64,000 nucleotides of DNA from Ciona savignyi (lineage: Eukaryota; Chordata; Ascidiacea; Phlebobranchia; Cionidae). Positions 1 through 11,218 of this stretch are shown here, one piece after another. How positions within the stretch are numbered: the stretch's first letter is position 1; every line of letters starts with the position of its first letter. The position numbers and the translations under genes are program-made. Location of the stretch: contig CH003221.1 of NCBI GenBank assembly GCA_000149265.1, forward strand, positions 1 through 64,000, written 5' to 3'. The notes beneath the pieces are model-generated. The model was not told where the DNA came from. It was given only the letters and a program-made list of their open reading frames with translations, and searched no databases.

Positions 1-528
1 AAAGTTATTCTTTAGTGTCTTTTTTTCAAATTACTGTTTTGATGCAAAAGCACTTTGCACGTTTTGGCAAATAAATCTGTTAACGATTTCTTAAAAAAAT
101 TGTTCGAAAATCGCAGTAGTGTGTATTAATGTGTTGCAATACTTTGCGAAGATGCAAGTGCATTTTATTGGACCTCACCAGCCACTGCCATTTACGCCAC
201 TTATTAATCAGATAAATTTAATAATATAACTTTGTATATCGAATGATCCAGCCTACAACTTTTCTTTATTAACAATTTGCGTCATTATCTGTAATTTGTT
301 CACTTTTCGTTTTTACTACGATGTGTGATTTATAAACGATCAGATATTTATTTTTTAAGTAAATTTCAATAATTTAAAAGTCGACATTTCTGTGTCAAAT
401 GCCTACTAGGTTAAAAGTCACCGCCACCTAGATTAAAATTTTAAGTTTTTGGATGTGTCATCGAAATTATTTGATAATGGGCAGATTTTGATTCAACATG
501 TATTTATTTGTAGTTGACTTCAAAATTT

Positions 529-600
529 GTTTCCGCCCGGGCTCGAACCGGGGACCTTTCGCGTGTAAAGCGAACGTGATCACCGCTACACTACGGAAAC
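529..600 (-). tRNA. tRNA-Val (UAC), class A
   Basis: First gene of the array. It is 72 nt plus discriminator A, with anticodon loop TTTACAC and perfect acceptor, anticodon and T stems. The D-arm carries the GCGGTGATC variant. The B box reads GGTTCGAGC. Its 5' flank is rearranged: a copy of the first bases of the gene recurs at 631-644. Confidence 0.9.
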
Positions 601-630
601 GCAGTATTCCGCAATCGAAGATTCAATCTT

Positions 631-675
631 TACACTACGGAAACGTAGTATTCCGCAATCGAAGATTCAATCTTT
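631..675 (-). repeat. Short duplication of tRNA 5' end and flank
   Basis: Bases 631-644 repeat the tRNA 5' end (tacactacggaaac on the plus strand), followed by a second copy of the gtagtattccgcaatc flank. The about 115 bp that normally separate the tRNA from this flank are missing, so a local deletion plus a duplication of about 45 bp has occurred here. Confidence 0.7.
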
Positions 676-1079
676 TAATAGATGGAAGTGCTTTTTTTGT
701 GCAGATCTAATTTGTTCATTTAATCAAGTTTTTACAGAAACCATCCCATGCGGCATATCTTTTCATTGAAATTATTAAATTAATTTCTAAAATTTTAGTA
801 AAAATATGTAAGTTAAAATCGACATGTAAATAATATTTCATCTCATCAAGTTAAATTTATTAAATTATTTTTTAGGTAATCTTGGAACTTAAAAGTCAGT
901 AGCCATATCCTTTCGGTCATTCGGTGAATGTTTCAGCGAACATGATTCTCGAATTCGCTTCCTATTCTTACGAAAATAGGGTCTAACGACTGAGTTATCA
1001 AACGTTTAACGTTGGGAATATAAAGATTCCGTATGCACGGTAAAATTCAAAATTTTTAATTTATTGAATTTGCAAAATT

Positions 1080-1151
1080 GTTTCCGCCCGGGTTCAAACC
1101 GGGGACCTTTCACGTGTGAGTCGAACGTGATAACCACTACACTACGGAAAC
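1080..1151 (-). pseudogene. Degenerate tRNA-Val (CAC), class B
   Basis: Full length, but the anticodon stem has a mismatch (A31-G39) plus a G-U pair, and the B box is altered to GGTTTGAAC. The acceptor stem is intact. It is probably a decayed copy, though transcription cannot be excluded. Confidence 0.75.
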
Positions 1152-1701
1152 CTATATCTGAAATGCGTTTTTAAAGTTATTCTTTAGTGTCTTTTTTTCA
1201 AATAACTGTTTTGATGCAAAAGCACTTTGCACGTTTTGGCAAAGAAATCTGTTAACGATTTCTTAAAAAAGTTGTTCCAAAAATCGCAGTAGTGAGTATT
1301 AATGTGTTGCAATACTTTGCGAAGATGCAAGTGCATTTTATTGGACCTCACCAGCCACTGCCATTTACGCCACTTATTAATCAGATAAATTTAATAATAT
1401 AACTTTGTATATCGAATGATCCAGCCTACAACTTTTCTTTATTAACAATTTGCATCATTATCTGTAATTTGTTCACTTTTCTTTTTTACTACGATGTGTG
1501 ATTTATAAACGATCAGATATTTATTTTTTAAGTTAAAATGAATAATTTAAAAGTCGCCATTTCTGTGGCAAATGCCTACTAGGTTAAAAGTCACCGCCAC
1601 CTAGATTAAAATTTGAAGTTTTTGAATGTGCCATCGAAATTATTTGATAATGGGCAGATTTTGATTCAACATGTATTTATTTGTAGTTGACTTCAAAATT
1701 T

Positions 1702-1773
1702 GTTTCCGCCCGGGCTCGAACCGGGGACCTTTCGCGTGTAAAGCGAACGTGATAACCACTACACTACGGAAAC
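1702..1773 (-). tRNA. tRNA-Val (UAC), class A
   Basis: All four stems pair. D-arm GTGTAGTGGTTATC is the form found in typical metazoan tRNA-Val. Anticodon loop TTTACAC. Confidence 0.93.
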
Positions 1774-2141
1774 GCATGATTTTAAATATATATTTAGCTA
1801 CTTTAAGGTTTATTTTCGAGTCCAAAGAAGATAATAATGGTGTGGCCCACGTATATCGTAGTATTTTGCAATCGAAGATTCAATCTTTTAATAGGTGGAA
1901 GTGCTGTTTTTGTGCAGATCTAATTTGTTCATTTAATCAAGTTTTTACAGAAACCATCCCATGCGGCATATCTTTTCATTGAAAATATTAAATTAATTTC
2001 TAAAATTTTAGTAAAAATATGTAAGTTAAAATCGACATGTAAATAATATTTTATCTCATCAAGTTAAATTTATTAAATTATTTTTTAGGTAATCTTGGAA
2101 CTTAAAAGTCAGTAGCCATATCCTTTCGGTCATTCGGTGAA

Positions 2142-2217
2142 TGTTTCAGCGAACATGATTCTCGAATTCGCTTCCTATTCTTACGAAAATAGGGTCTACC
2201 GACTGAGTTATCAACCG
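2142..2217 (-). other. Degenerate tRNA-like sequence in spacer (representative copy)
   Basis: On the minus strand this reads as a tRNA outline: a 7-nt start, then TAACTCAGTCGGTAGACC, which matches a typical tRNA A-box/D-arm (TAGCTCAGTCGGTAGAGC) at 16 of 18 positions. A 6-bp hairpin CCTATT/AATAGG follows at the anticodon-arm position, then a GCGAA/TTCGC stem around TTCGAGA and a 3' end partly complementary to the start. Loops are too long and the D stem has two mismatches, so it is a relic and not a working tRNA. The same block recurs in almost every spacer of this type, for example 7889-7964. Confidence 0.5.
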
Positions 2218-2302
2218 TTTAACGTTGGGAATATAAAGATTCCGTGCAATTTTATGCACGGTAAAATTAATAATTTTTAATTATTATTGAATTTGCAAAA
2301 TT

Positions 2303-2374
2303 GTTTCCGCCCGGGCTCGAACCGGGGACCTTTCGCGTGTGAGGCGAACGTGATAACCACTACACTACGGAAAC
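2303..2374 (-). tRNA. tRNA-Val (CAC), class B with class A T-loop
   Basis: The anticodon loop CTCACAC and 5' flank are class B, but the T-loop is TTCGAGC as in class A, consistent with gene conversion between classes. All stems pair. Confidence 0.9.
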
Positions 2375-2566
2375 CTATATGTGAAATGCGTTTTTAAAGT
2401 TACTCTTCAGTGTCTTTTTTAGGGTCATACCGTGTCTTTTTTAGGGTCATATCATCATAAAATAGGGTCTACCGACTGAGTTATCAAACGTTTAACGTTG
2501 GGAATATAAAATTCCGTATGCACGGTAAAATTAATAATTTTTAATTATTATTGAAATTGCAAAATT
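2375..2566. repeat. Collapsed spacer
   Basis: Only 192 bp lie between two class B genes, where about 1150 bp is normal. A junction near 2420-2455 holds a tandem duplication of the motif gtgtcttttttagggtcata. The remainder is the last part of the TAC-to-CAC spacer, including the tRNA-like relic. Confidence 0.75.
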
Positions 2567-2638
2567 GTTTCCGCCCGGGTTCGAACCGGGGACCTTTCGC
2601 GTGTAAGGCGAAAGTGATAACCACTACACTACGGAAAC
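2567..2638 (-). tRNA. tRNA-Val (UAC), class B
   Basis: Anticodon loop CTTACAC. The base joining D and anticodon stems is changed (CACTTTCGCC instead of CACGTTCGCC). Stems otherwise pair. Confidence 0.85.
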
Positions 2639-3191
2639 CTATATGTGAAATGCGTTTTTAAAGTTATTCTTTAGTGTCTTTTTTTTCAAATTACTGTTTT
2701 GATGCAAAAGCACTTTGCACGTTTTGGCAAATAAATCTGTTAACGATTTCTTAAAAGAATTGTTCGAAAATCGCAGTAGTGTGTATTAATGTGTTGCAAT
2801 ACTTTGCGAAGATGCAAGTGCATTTTATTGGACCTCATCAGCCACTGCCATTTACGCCACTTATTAATCAGATAAATTTAATAATATAACTTTGTATATA
2901 GAATGATCCAGCCTACAACTTTTCTTTATTAACAATTTGCGTCATTATCTGTAATTTGTTCACTTTTCGTTTTTACTACGATGTGTGATTTATAAACGAT
3001 CAGATCTTTATTTTTTAAGTAAATTTCAATAATTTAAAAGTCGACATTTCTGTGGCAAATGCCTACTCCAGGTTAAAAGTCACCGCCCACCTAGATTAAA
3101 ATTTTAAGTTTTTGGATGTGTCATCGAAATTATTTGATAATGGGCAGATTTTGATTCAACATGTATTTATTTGTAGTTGACTTCAAAATTT

Positions 3192-3263
3192 GTTTCCGCC
3201 CGAGCTCGAACCGGGGACCTTTCGCGTGTAAAGCGAACGTGATCACCGCTACACTACGGAAAC
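3192..3263 (-). tRNA. tRNA-Val (UAC), class A
   Basis: D-arm GCGGTGATC variant. One T-stem pair is G-U because of a C-to-T change (CGAGCTCG). Near-identical copy at 15447. Confidence 0.88.
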
Positions 3264-3787
3264 GCATGATTTTAAATATATATTTAGCTACTTTATGGTT
3301 TCTTTTCGAGTCCAAAGAAGAGAATTATGGTGTTGCCCACGTTTATCGTAGTATTCCGCAATCGAAGATTCAATCTTTTAATAGATGGAAGTGCTTTTTT
3401 TGTGCAGATCTAATTTGTTCATTTAATCAAGTTTTTACAGAAACCATCCCATGCGGCATATCTTTTCATTGAAATTATTAAATTAATTTCTAAAATTTTA
3501 GTAAAAATATGTAAGTTAAAATCGACATGTAAATAATATTTCATCTCATCAAGTTAAATTTATTAAATTATTTTTTAGGTAATCTTGGAACTTAAAAGTC
3601 AGTAGCCATATCCTTTCCGTCATTCGGTGAATGTTTCAGCGAACATGATTCTCGAATTCGCTTCCTATTCTTACGAAAATAGGATCTACCGACTGAGTTA
3701 TCAAACGTTTAACGTCTGGGAATATAAAGATTGCCGTCATGCACGATAAAATTAATAATTTTTAATTATTATTGAAATTGCAAAATT

Positions 3788-3859
3788 GTTTCCGCCCGGG
3801 TTCGAACCGGGGACCTTTCGCGTGTGAGGCGAACGTGATAACCACTACACTACGGAAAC
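3788..3859 (-). tRNA. tRNA-Val (CAC), class B
   Basis: Anticodon loop CTCACAC, all stems pair, and B box GGTTCGAAC is perfect. Followed on the plus strand by ctatatgtgaattcg, a flank variant shared with 14826 and 27095. Confidence 0.93.
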
Positions 3860-4409
3860 CTATATGTGAATTCGTTTTTAAAGTTATTCTTTAGTGTCTT
3901 TTTTTTCAAATTACTGTTTTGATGCAAAGGCACTTTGCACGTTTTGGCAAATAAATCTGTTAACGATTTCGTAAAAAAATTGTTCGAAAAATCGCAGTAG
4001 TGTGTATTAATATGTTGCAATACTTTGCGAAGATGCAAGTGCATTTTATTGGACCTCACCAGCCACTGCCATTTACGCCACTTATTAATCAGATAAATTT
4101 AATAATTTAACTTTGTATATAGAATGATCCAGCCTACAACTTTTCTTTATTAACAATTTGCGTCATTATCTGTAATTTGTTCACTTTTCGTTTTTACTAC
4201 GATGTGTGATTTATAAACGATCAGATATTTATTTTTTAAGTAAAATTCAATAATTTAAAAGTCGCCATTTCTGTGGCAAATGCCTACTAGGTTAAAAGTC
4301 ACCGCCACCTAGATTAAAATTTTAAGTTTTTGGATGTGTCATCGAAATTATTTGATAATGGGCAGATTTTGATTCAACATGTATTTATTTGTAGTTGACT
4401 TCAAAATTT

Positions 4410-4481
4410 GTTTCCGCCCGGGCTCGAACCGGCGACCTTTCGCGTGTAAAGCGAACGTGATAACCACTACACTACGGAAAC
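4410..4481 (-). tRNA. tRNA-Val (UAC), class A
   Basis: A single T-stem mismatch (G49 opposite G65) comes from ccggcgacc. The same change recurs at 13002, 17878, 19110 and 30134, so it is a spreading subfamily and not a reading error. Confidence 0.87.
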
Positions 4482-5004
4482 GCATGCTTTTAAATATATA
4501 TTTAGCTACTTTAAGGTTTCTTTTCGAGTCCAAAGAAGAGAATTATGGTGGGGCCCACGTATATCGTAGTAATCCGCTATCGAAGATTCAATCTTTTAAT
4601 AGGTGGAAGTGCTTTTTGTTGTGCAGATCTAATTTGTTCATTTATCTAAGTTTTTACAGAAACCATGCCATGCGGCATATCTTTTCCTTGAAATTCTTAC
4701 ATTAATTTCTAAAATTTCAGTAAAAATCTGTAAGTTAAAATCGACATGTAAATAATATTTCATCTCATCAAGTTAAATTTATTAAATTATTTTTTACGTA
4801 CTCTTGGAACTTAAAAGTTAGCATCCAAATCCAATTGGTCATTCGGTGAAAGTCTTCAGCGAACATGATTCTCGAATTCGCTTGCTATTCTTACTAAAAT
4901 AGGGTCTACCGACTGATTTATCAGACGTTTAACGTTGGGAATATAAAGATTCCGCATACACGGCAAAATTAATAATTATTAATTATTATTGAAATTGCAA
5001 AATT

Positions 5005-5076
5005 GTTTCCGCCCGGGTTCGAACCGGGGACCTTTCGCGTGTGAGGCGAACGTGATAACCACTACACTACGGAAAC
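5005..5076 (-). tRNA. tRNA-Val (CAC), class B
   Basis: Anticodon loop CTCACAC with all stems paired. Confidence 0.93.
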
Positions 5077-5499
5077 CTATATGTGAAATGCGTTTTTAAA
5101 GTTACTCTTTAGTGTCTTTTTTTCAAATTATTGTTTTGATGCAAAAGCACTTTGCACGTTTTGGCAAAGAAATCTGTTGACGATTTCGTAAAAAAAATGT
5201 TCGAAAATCGCAGTAGTGTGTAGTAATGTGTTGCAATACTTTGCGAAGATGCAAGTGCATTTTATTGGACCTCACCAGCCACTGCCATTTACGCCACTTA
5301 TTAATCAGATAAATTTAATAATATAACTTTGTATATAAAATGATCTAGCCTACAACATTTCTTTATTAACAATTTGCGTCAATATCTGTAACTTGTTCAC
5401 TTTTCGTTTTTACTACGATGTGTGATTTGTAATCGATCAGATATTTATTTTTTTAGTTAAATGGAATAATTTAAAAGTCGCCATTTCTGTGTCAAATGC

Positions 5500-5517
5500 C
5501 ATCGCCACGTGGCGATG
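5500..5517. repeat. 18-bp perfect palindrome in spacer (representative)
   Basis: CATCGCCACGTGGCGATG is its own reverse complement and has an E-box CACGTG centre. Perfect copies start at 5500, 8535, 9175, 11643, 14091, 18968, 22632, 23271, 25720, 26359, 27592, 31223, 32453 and 44454. The copy at 10410 has one mismatch. Other units read aaatgcctactagg directly and lack it. Confidence 0.85.
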
Positions 5518-5641
5518 ACTAGGTTAAAAGTCACCGCCACCTAGATGAAAATTTTAAGTTTTTGGGTGTGCCATCGAATGTATTTGATAATGGGCAGATT
5601 TTGATTCAACATGTATTTATTTGTAGTTGACTTTAAAATTT

Positions 5642-5713
5642 GTTTCCGCCCGGGCTCGAACCGGGGACCTTTCGCGTGTAAAGCGAACGTGATAACCGCT
5701 ACACTACGGAAAC
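5642..5713 (-). tRNA. tRNA-Val (UAC), class A
   Basis: Anticodon loop TTTACAC. D-loop is GTGTAGCGGTTATC, a one-base variant common in this array. Stems pair. Confidence 0.92.
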
Positions 5714-6232
5714 GCATGCTTTTAAATAAATATTTAGCAACTTTATGGTTTCTTTTCGAGTGCAAAGAAGAGAATTATGGTGTGGCCCACGTATATCGTA
5801 GTATTCCGCAATCGAAGATTCAATCTTTTAATAGGTGGAAGTGCTTTTTTTGTGCAGATCTAATTTGTTCATTTGATCAAGTTTTTACAGAAACCATCTT
5901 ATGCGGCATATCTTTTCATTGAAATTATTAAATTAATTTCTAAAATTTTAGTAAAAATATGTAAGTTAAAATCGACATGTAAATAATATTTTATCTCATC
6001 AAGTTAAATTTATTAAATTATTTTTTAGGTAATCTTGGAACTTAAAAGTCAGTAGCCATATCCATTCGGTCATTCGGTGAATGTTTCAGCGAACATGATT
6101 CTCGAATTCGCTTCCTATTCTTACGAAAATAGGGTCTACCGACTGAGTTATCAAACGTTTAACGTTGGGAATATAAAGATTCCGTATGCACGGTAAAATT
6201 CATAATTTTTAATTTAATGAATTTGCAAAATT

Positions 6233-6304
6233 GTTTCCGCCCGGGTTCGAACCGGGGACCTTTCGCGTGTAAAGCGAACGTGATCACCGCTACACTACGG
6301 AAAC
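6233..6304 (-). tRNA. tRNA-Val (UAC), class B/A recombinant
   Basis: The 3' flank and T-loop (TTCGAAC) are class B, while the anticodon loop (TTTACAC), D-arm and 5' flank (gcatgatttt) are class A. The next gene follows after 593 bp, so one spacer is missing. This is what an unequal crossover inside the tRNA gene would leave. Confidence 0.9.
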
Positions 6305-6825
6305 GCATGATTTTAAATATATATTTAGCTACTTTATGGTTTCTTTTCGAGTCCAAAGAAGAGAATTATGGTGTTGCCCACGTTTATCGTAGTATTCCGC
6401 AATCGAAGATTCAATCTTTTAATAGATGGAAGTGCTTTTTTTGTGCAGATCTAATTTGTTCATTTAATCAAGTTTTTACAGAAACCATCCCATGCGGCAT
6501 ATCTTTTCATTGAAATTATTAAATTAATTTCTAAAATTTTAGTAAAAATATGTAAGTTAAAATCGACATGTAAATAATATTTCATCTCATCAAGTTAAAT
6601 TTATTAAATTATTTTTTAGGTAATCTTGGAACTTAAAAGTCAGTAGCCATATCCTTTCCGTCATTCGGTGAATGTTTCAGCGAACATGATTCTCGAATTC
6701 GCTTCCTATTCTTACGAAAATAGGATCTACCGACTGAGTTATCAAACGTTTAACGTTGGGAATATAAAGATTCCGTATGCACGATAAAATTAATAATTTT
6801 TAATTATTATTGAAATTGCAAAATT

Positions 6826-6897
6826 GTTTCCGCCCGGGTTCGAACCCGGGACCTTTCGCGTGTGAGGCGAACGTGATAACCACTACACTACGGAAAC
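6826..6897 (-). tRNA. tRNA-Val (CAC), class B
   Basis: The T arm reads CCGGG TTCGAAC CCGGG, leaving one G-G mismatch in the middle of the T stem. The same variant occurs at 16040 and 20921. Confidence 0.86.
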
Positions 6898-7446
6898 CTA
6901 TATGTGAAATGCGTTTTTAAAGTTATTCTTTAGTGTCTTTTTTTCAAATTACTGTTTTGATGCAAAAGCACTTTGCACGTTTTGGCAAAGAAATCTGTTG
7001 ACGATTTCGTAAAAAAATTGTTCGAAAATCGCAGTAGTGTGTATTAATGTGTTGCAATACTTTGCGAAGATGCAAGTGCATTTTATTGGACCTCACAAGC
7101 CACTGCCATTTACGCCACTTATTAATCAGATAAATTTAATAATATGACTTTGTATATAGAATGATCCAGCCTACAACTTTTCTTTATTAACAATTTGCGT
7201 CATTATCTGTAATTTGTTTACTTTTCGTTTTTACTACGATGTGTGATTTATAAACGATCAGATATTTATTTTTTAAGTAAAATTCAATAATTTAAAAGTC
7301 GCCATTTCTGTGGCAAATGCCTACTAGGTTAAAAGTCACCGCCACCTAGATTAAAATTTTAAGTTTTTGGATGTGCCATCGAAATTATTTGATAATGGGC
7401 AGATTTTGATTCAACATGTATTTATTTGTAGTTGACTTCAAAATTT

Positions 7447-7518
7447 GTTTCCGCCCGGGCTCGAACCGGGGACCTTTCGCGTGTAAAGCGAACGTGATAA
7501 CCACTACACTACGGAAAC
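7447..7518 (-). tRNA. tRNA-Val (UAC), class A
   Basis: Clean copy with all stems paired and D-arm GTGGTTATC. Confidence 0.93.
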
Positions 7519-8040
7519 GCATGCTTTTAAATATATATTTAGCTACTTTAAGGGTTCTTTTCGAGTCCAAAGAAGAGAATTATGGTGTGGCCCACGTATA
7601 TCGTAGTATTTTGCAATCGATGATTCAATCTTTTAATAGGTGGAAGTGCTTTTTGTTGTGCAGATCTAATTTGTTCATTTATCTAAGTTTTTACAGAAAC
7701 CATGCCATGCGGCATATCTTTTCATTGAAATTCTTACATTAATTTCTAAAATTTTAGTAAAAATCTGTAAGTTAAAATCGACATGTAAATAATATATCAT
7801 CTCATCAAGTTAAATTTATTAAATTATTTTTTGAGTAATCTTGGAACTTAAAAGTCAGTCAGCCATATCCATTCGGTCATTCGGTGAATGTTTCAGCGAA
7901 CATGATTCTTGAATTCGCTTCCTATTCTTACGAAAATAGGGTCTACCGACTGAGTTATCAAACGTTTAACGTTGGGAATATAAAATTCCGTATGCACGGT
8001 AAAATTAATAATTTTTAATTATTATTGAAATTGCAAAATT

Positions 8041-8112
8041 GTTTCCGCCCGGGTTCGAACCAGGGACCTTTCGCGTGTAAGGCGAACGTGATAACCACTA
8101 CACTACGGAAAC
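8041..8112 (-). tRNA. tRNA-Val (UAC), class B
   Basis: Anticodon loop CTTACAC. One T-stem pair is U-G (ccaggg). First gene of a three-gene block (8041, 8677, 9317) that recurs at 22138-23484 and, with a changed first gene, at 25224-26572. Confidence 0.9.
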
Positions 8113-8676
8113 CTATGTGTGAAATGCGTTTTTAAAGTTATTCTTTAGTGTATTTTTTTCAAATAACTGTTTTGATGCAAAAGCACTTTGCACGTTTTGG
8201 CAAAGAAATCTGTTAACGATTTCGTAAAAAATTGTTCGAAAATCGCAGTAGTGTGTATTAATGTGTTGCAATACTTTGCGAAGATGCAAGTGCATTTTAT
8301 TGGACCTCACCAGCCACTGCCATTTACGCCACTTATTAATCAGATAAATTTAACGATTTAACTTTGTATATAGAATGATCCAGCCTACAACTTTTCTTTA
8401 TTAACAATTTGCGTCATTATCTGTAATTTGTTCACTTTTCGTTTTTAATACGATGTGTGATTTGTAAACGATCAGATATTTATTTTTTTAGTTAAATGGA
8501 ATAATTTAAAAGTCGCCATTTCTGTGTCAAATGCCATCGCCACGTGGCGATGACTAGGTTAAAAGTCACCGCCACCTAGATTAAAATTTTAAGTTTTTGG
8601 ATGTGCCATCAAAATTATTTGATAATGGGCAGATTTTGATTCAACATGTATTTATTTGTAGTTGACTTCAAAATTT

Positions 8677-8749
8677 GTTTCTCGCCCGGGCTCGAACCGG
8701 GGACCTTTCGCGTGTAAAGCGAACGTGATAACCAATACACTACGGAAAC
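8677..8749 (-). tRNA. tRNA-Val (UAC), class A/B recombinant, acceptor insertion
   Basis: The 3' side is class A but the 5' flank is ctatatgtg of class B, the reciprocal of the gene at 6233. D-arm is GTATTGGTTATC. An extra base in the 3' acceptor strand (gtttctcgccc) breaks pairing. The sister copy at 22774 lacks it, so it may be a recent mutation or a sequence error. Confidence 0.78.
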
Positions 8750-9316
8750 CTATATGTGAAATGCGTTTTTAAAGTTATTCTTTAGTGTCTTTTTTTTCAA
8801 ATTACTGTTTTGATGCAAAAGCACTTTGCACGTTTTGGCAATGAAATCTGTTAACGATTTCGTAAAAAAATTGTTCGGAAAATCGCAGTAGTGTGTATTA
8901 ATGTGTTGCAATACTTTGCGAAGATGCAAGTGCATTTTATTGGACCTCACCAGCCACTGCCATTTACGCCACTTATTAATCAGATAAATTTAATAATTTA
9001 ACTTTGTATATCGAATGATCCAGCCTACAACTTTTCTTTATTAACAATTTGCGTCATTATCTGTAATTTGTTCACTTTTCGTTTTTAATACGATGTGTGA
9101 TTTATAAACGATCAGATAATTATTTTTTTAGTTAAATGGAATAATTTAAAAGTCGCCATTTCTGTGTCAAATGCCATCGCCACGTGGCGATGACTAGGTT
9201 AAAAGTCACCGCCACCTAGATTAAAATTTTAAGTTTTTGGATGTGCCATCGAAATTATTTAATAATTGGCAGATTTTGATTCAACATGTATTTATTTGTA
9301 GTTGACTTCAAAATTT

Positions 9317-9388
9317 GTTTCCGCCCGGGCTCGAACCGGGGACCTTTCGCGTGTAAAGCGAACGTGATAACCGCTACACTACGGAAAC
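9317..9388 (-). tRNA. tRNA-Val (UAC), class A
   Basis: All stems pair; D-loop GCGGTTATC. Confidence 0.92.
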
Positions 9389-9910
9389 GCATGCTTTAAA
9401 ATATATCTTTAGCTACTTTATTGTTTCTTTTCGAGTCCAAAGAAGAGAATTAAGGTGTGGCCCACGTATATCGTAGTAATCCGCAATCGAAGATTCAATC
9501 TTTTAATAGGTGGAAGTGCTTTTTGTTGTGCAGATCTAATTTGTTCATTTAATCAAGTTTTTACAGAAACCATCCCATTCGGCATATCTTTTCATTGAAA
9601 TTATTAAATTAATTTCTAAAATTTTAGTAAAAATATGTAAGTTAAAATCGACATGTAAATAATATTTCATCTTATCAAGTTAAATTTATTAAATTATTTT
9701 TTAGGTAATCTTGGAACTTAAAAGTCAGTAGCCATATCCATTCGGTCATTCGGTGAATGTTTCAGCGAACATGATTCTCGAATTCGCTTCCTATTCTTAC
9801 GAAAATAGGGTCTACCGACTGAGTTATCAAACGTTTACCGTTGGGAATATAAAGATTTCGTGTGCACGGTAAAATTATTAATTTCTAATTATTATTGAAA
9901 TTGCAAAATT

Positions 9911-9986
9911 GTTTCCGCCCGGGTTCGAACCGGGGACCTTTTCGCGTGTAAGGCGAAAGTGATAACCCACTACACTTTCCGGAAAC
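9911..9986 (-). pseudogene. Degenerate tRNA-Val (UAC), class B
   Basis: It is 76 nt because of extra bases near the anticodon stem, in the D-arm (acccac) and in the 5' acceptor region (ctttcc), which disrupt folding. Extra bases duplicate neighbours, so base-calling errors are an alternative. Confidence 0.75.
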
Positions 9987-10552
9987 CTATATGTGAAATG
10001 CGTTTTTAAAGTTATTCTTTAGTGTCTTTTTTTCAAATAACTGTTTTGATGCAAAAGCACTTTGCACGTTTTGGCAAAGAAATCTGTTAACGATTTCGTA
10101 AAAAATTGTTCGAAAATCGCAGTAGTGTGTATTAATGTGTTGCAATACTTTGCGAAGATGCAAGTGCATTTTATTGGACCTCAACAGCCCACTGCCATTT
10201 ACGCCACTTATTAATCAGATAAATTTAATGATATAACTTTGTATATAGAATGATCCAGCCTACAACTTTTCTTTATTAACAATTTGCGTCATTATCTGTA
10301 ATTTGTTCACTTTTCGTTTTTACTACGATGTGTGATTTGTAAACGATCAGATATTTATTTTTTAAGTTAAATGAAATAATTTAAAAGTCGCCATTTCTGT
10401 GTCAAATGCCAACGCCACGTGGCGATGACTAGGTTAAAAGTCACCGCCACCTACATTAAAATTTTAAGTTTTTGGATGTGCCATCGAAATTATTTAATAA
10501 TTGGCAGATTTTGATTCAACATGTATTTATTTGTAGTTGACTTTCAAAATTT

Positions 10553-10626
10553 GCTTTCCGCCCGGGCTCGAACCGGGGACCTTTCGCGTGTAAAGCGAAC
10601 GTGATAACCGCTACACTTACGTAAAC
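10553..10626 (-). pseudogene. Degenerate tRNA-Val (UAC), class A
   Basis: Extra bases in both acceptor strands (gctttccg and acttacgtaaac) break the acceptor stem. Anticodon and T arms remain intact. Confidence 0.75.
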
Positions 10627-11147
10627 GCATGCTTTAAAATATATCTTTAGCTACTTTATTGTTTCTTTTCGAGTCCAAAGAAGAGAATTAAGGTGTGGCC
10701 CACGTATATCGTAGTAATCCGCAATCGAAGATTCAATCTTTTAATAGGTGGAAGTGCTTTTTTTGTGCAGATCTAATTTGTTCATTTAATCAAGTTTTTA
10801 CAGAAACCATCCCATTCGGCATATCTTTTCATTGAAATTATTAAATTAATTTCTAAAATTTTAGTAAAAATATGTAAGTTAAAATCGACATGTAAATAAT
10901 ATTTCATCTTATCAAGTTAAATTTATTAAATTATTTTTTAGGTAATCTTGGAACTTAAAAGTCAGTAGCCATATCCATTCGGTCATTCGGTGAATGTTTC
11001 AGCGAACATGATTCTCGAATTCGCTTCCTATTCTTACGAAAATAGGGTCTACCGACTGAGTTATCAAACGTTTACCGTTGGGAATATAAAGATTTCGTGT
11101 GCACGGTAAAATTATTAATTTCTAATTATTATTGAAATTGCAAAATT

Positions 11148-11218
11148 GTTCGGGCCCGGGTTCGAACCGGGGACCTTCGCGTGTAAGGCGAACGTGATAA
11201 CCACTACACTACGGAAAC
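11148..11218 (-). pseudogene. Degenerate tRNA-Val (UAC), class B
   Basis: The 3' acceptor strand is altered (gttcgggccc) and one base is missing beside the anticodon stem, giving 71 nt. Third damaged gene in a row (9911, 10553, 11148). Confidence 0.75.
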
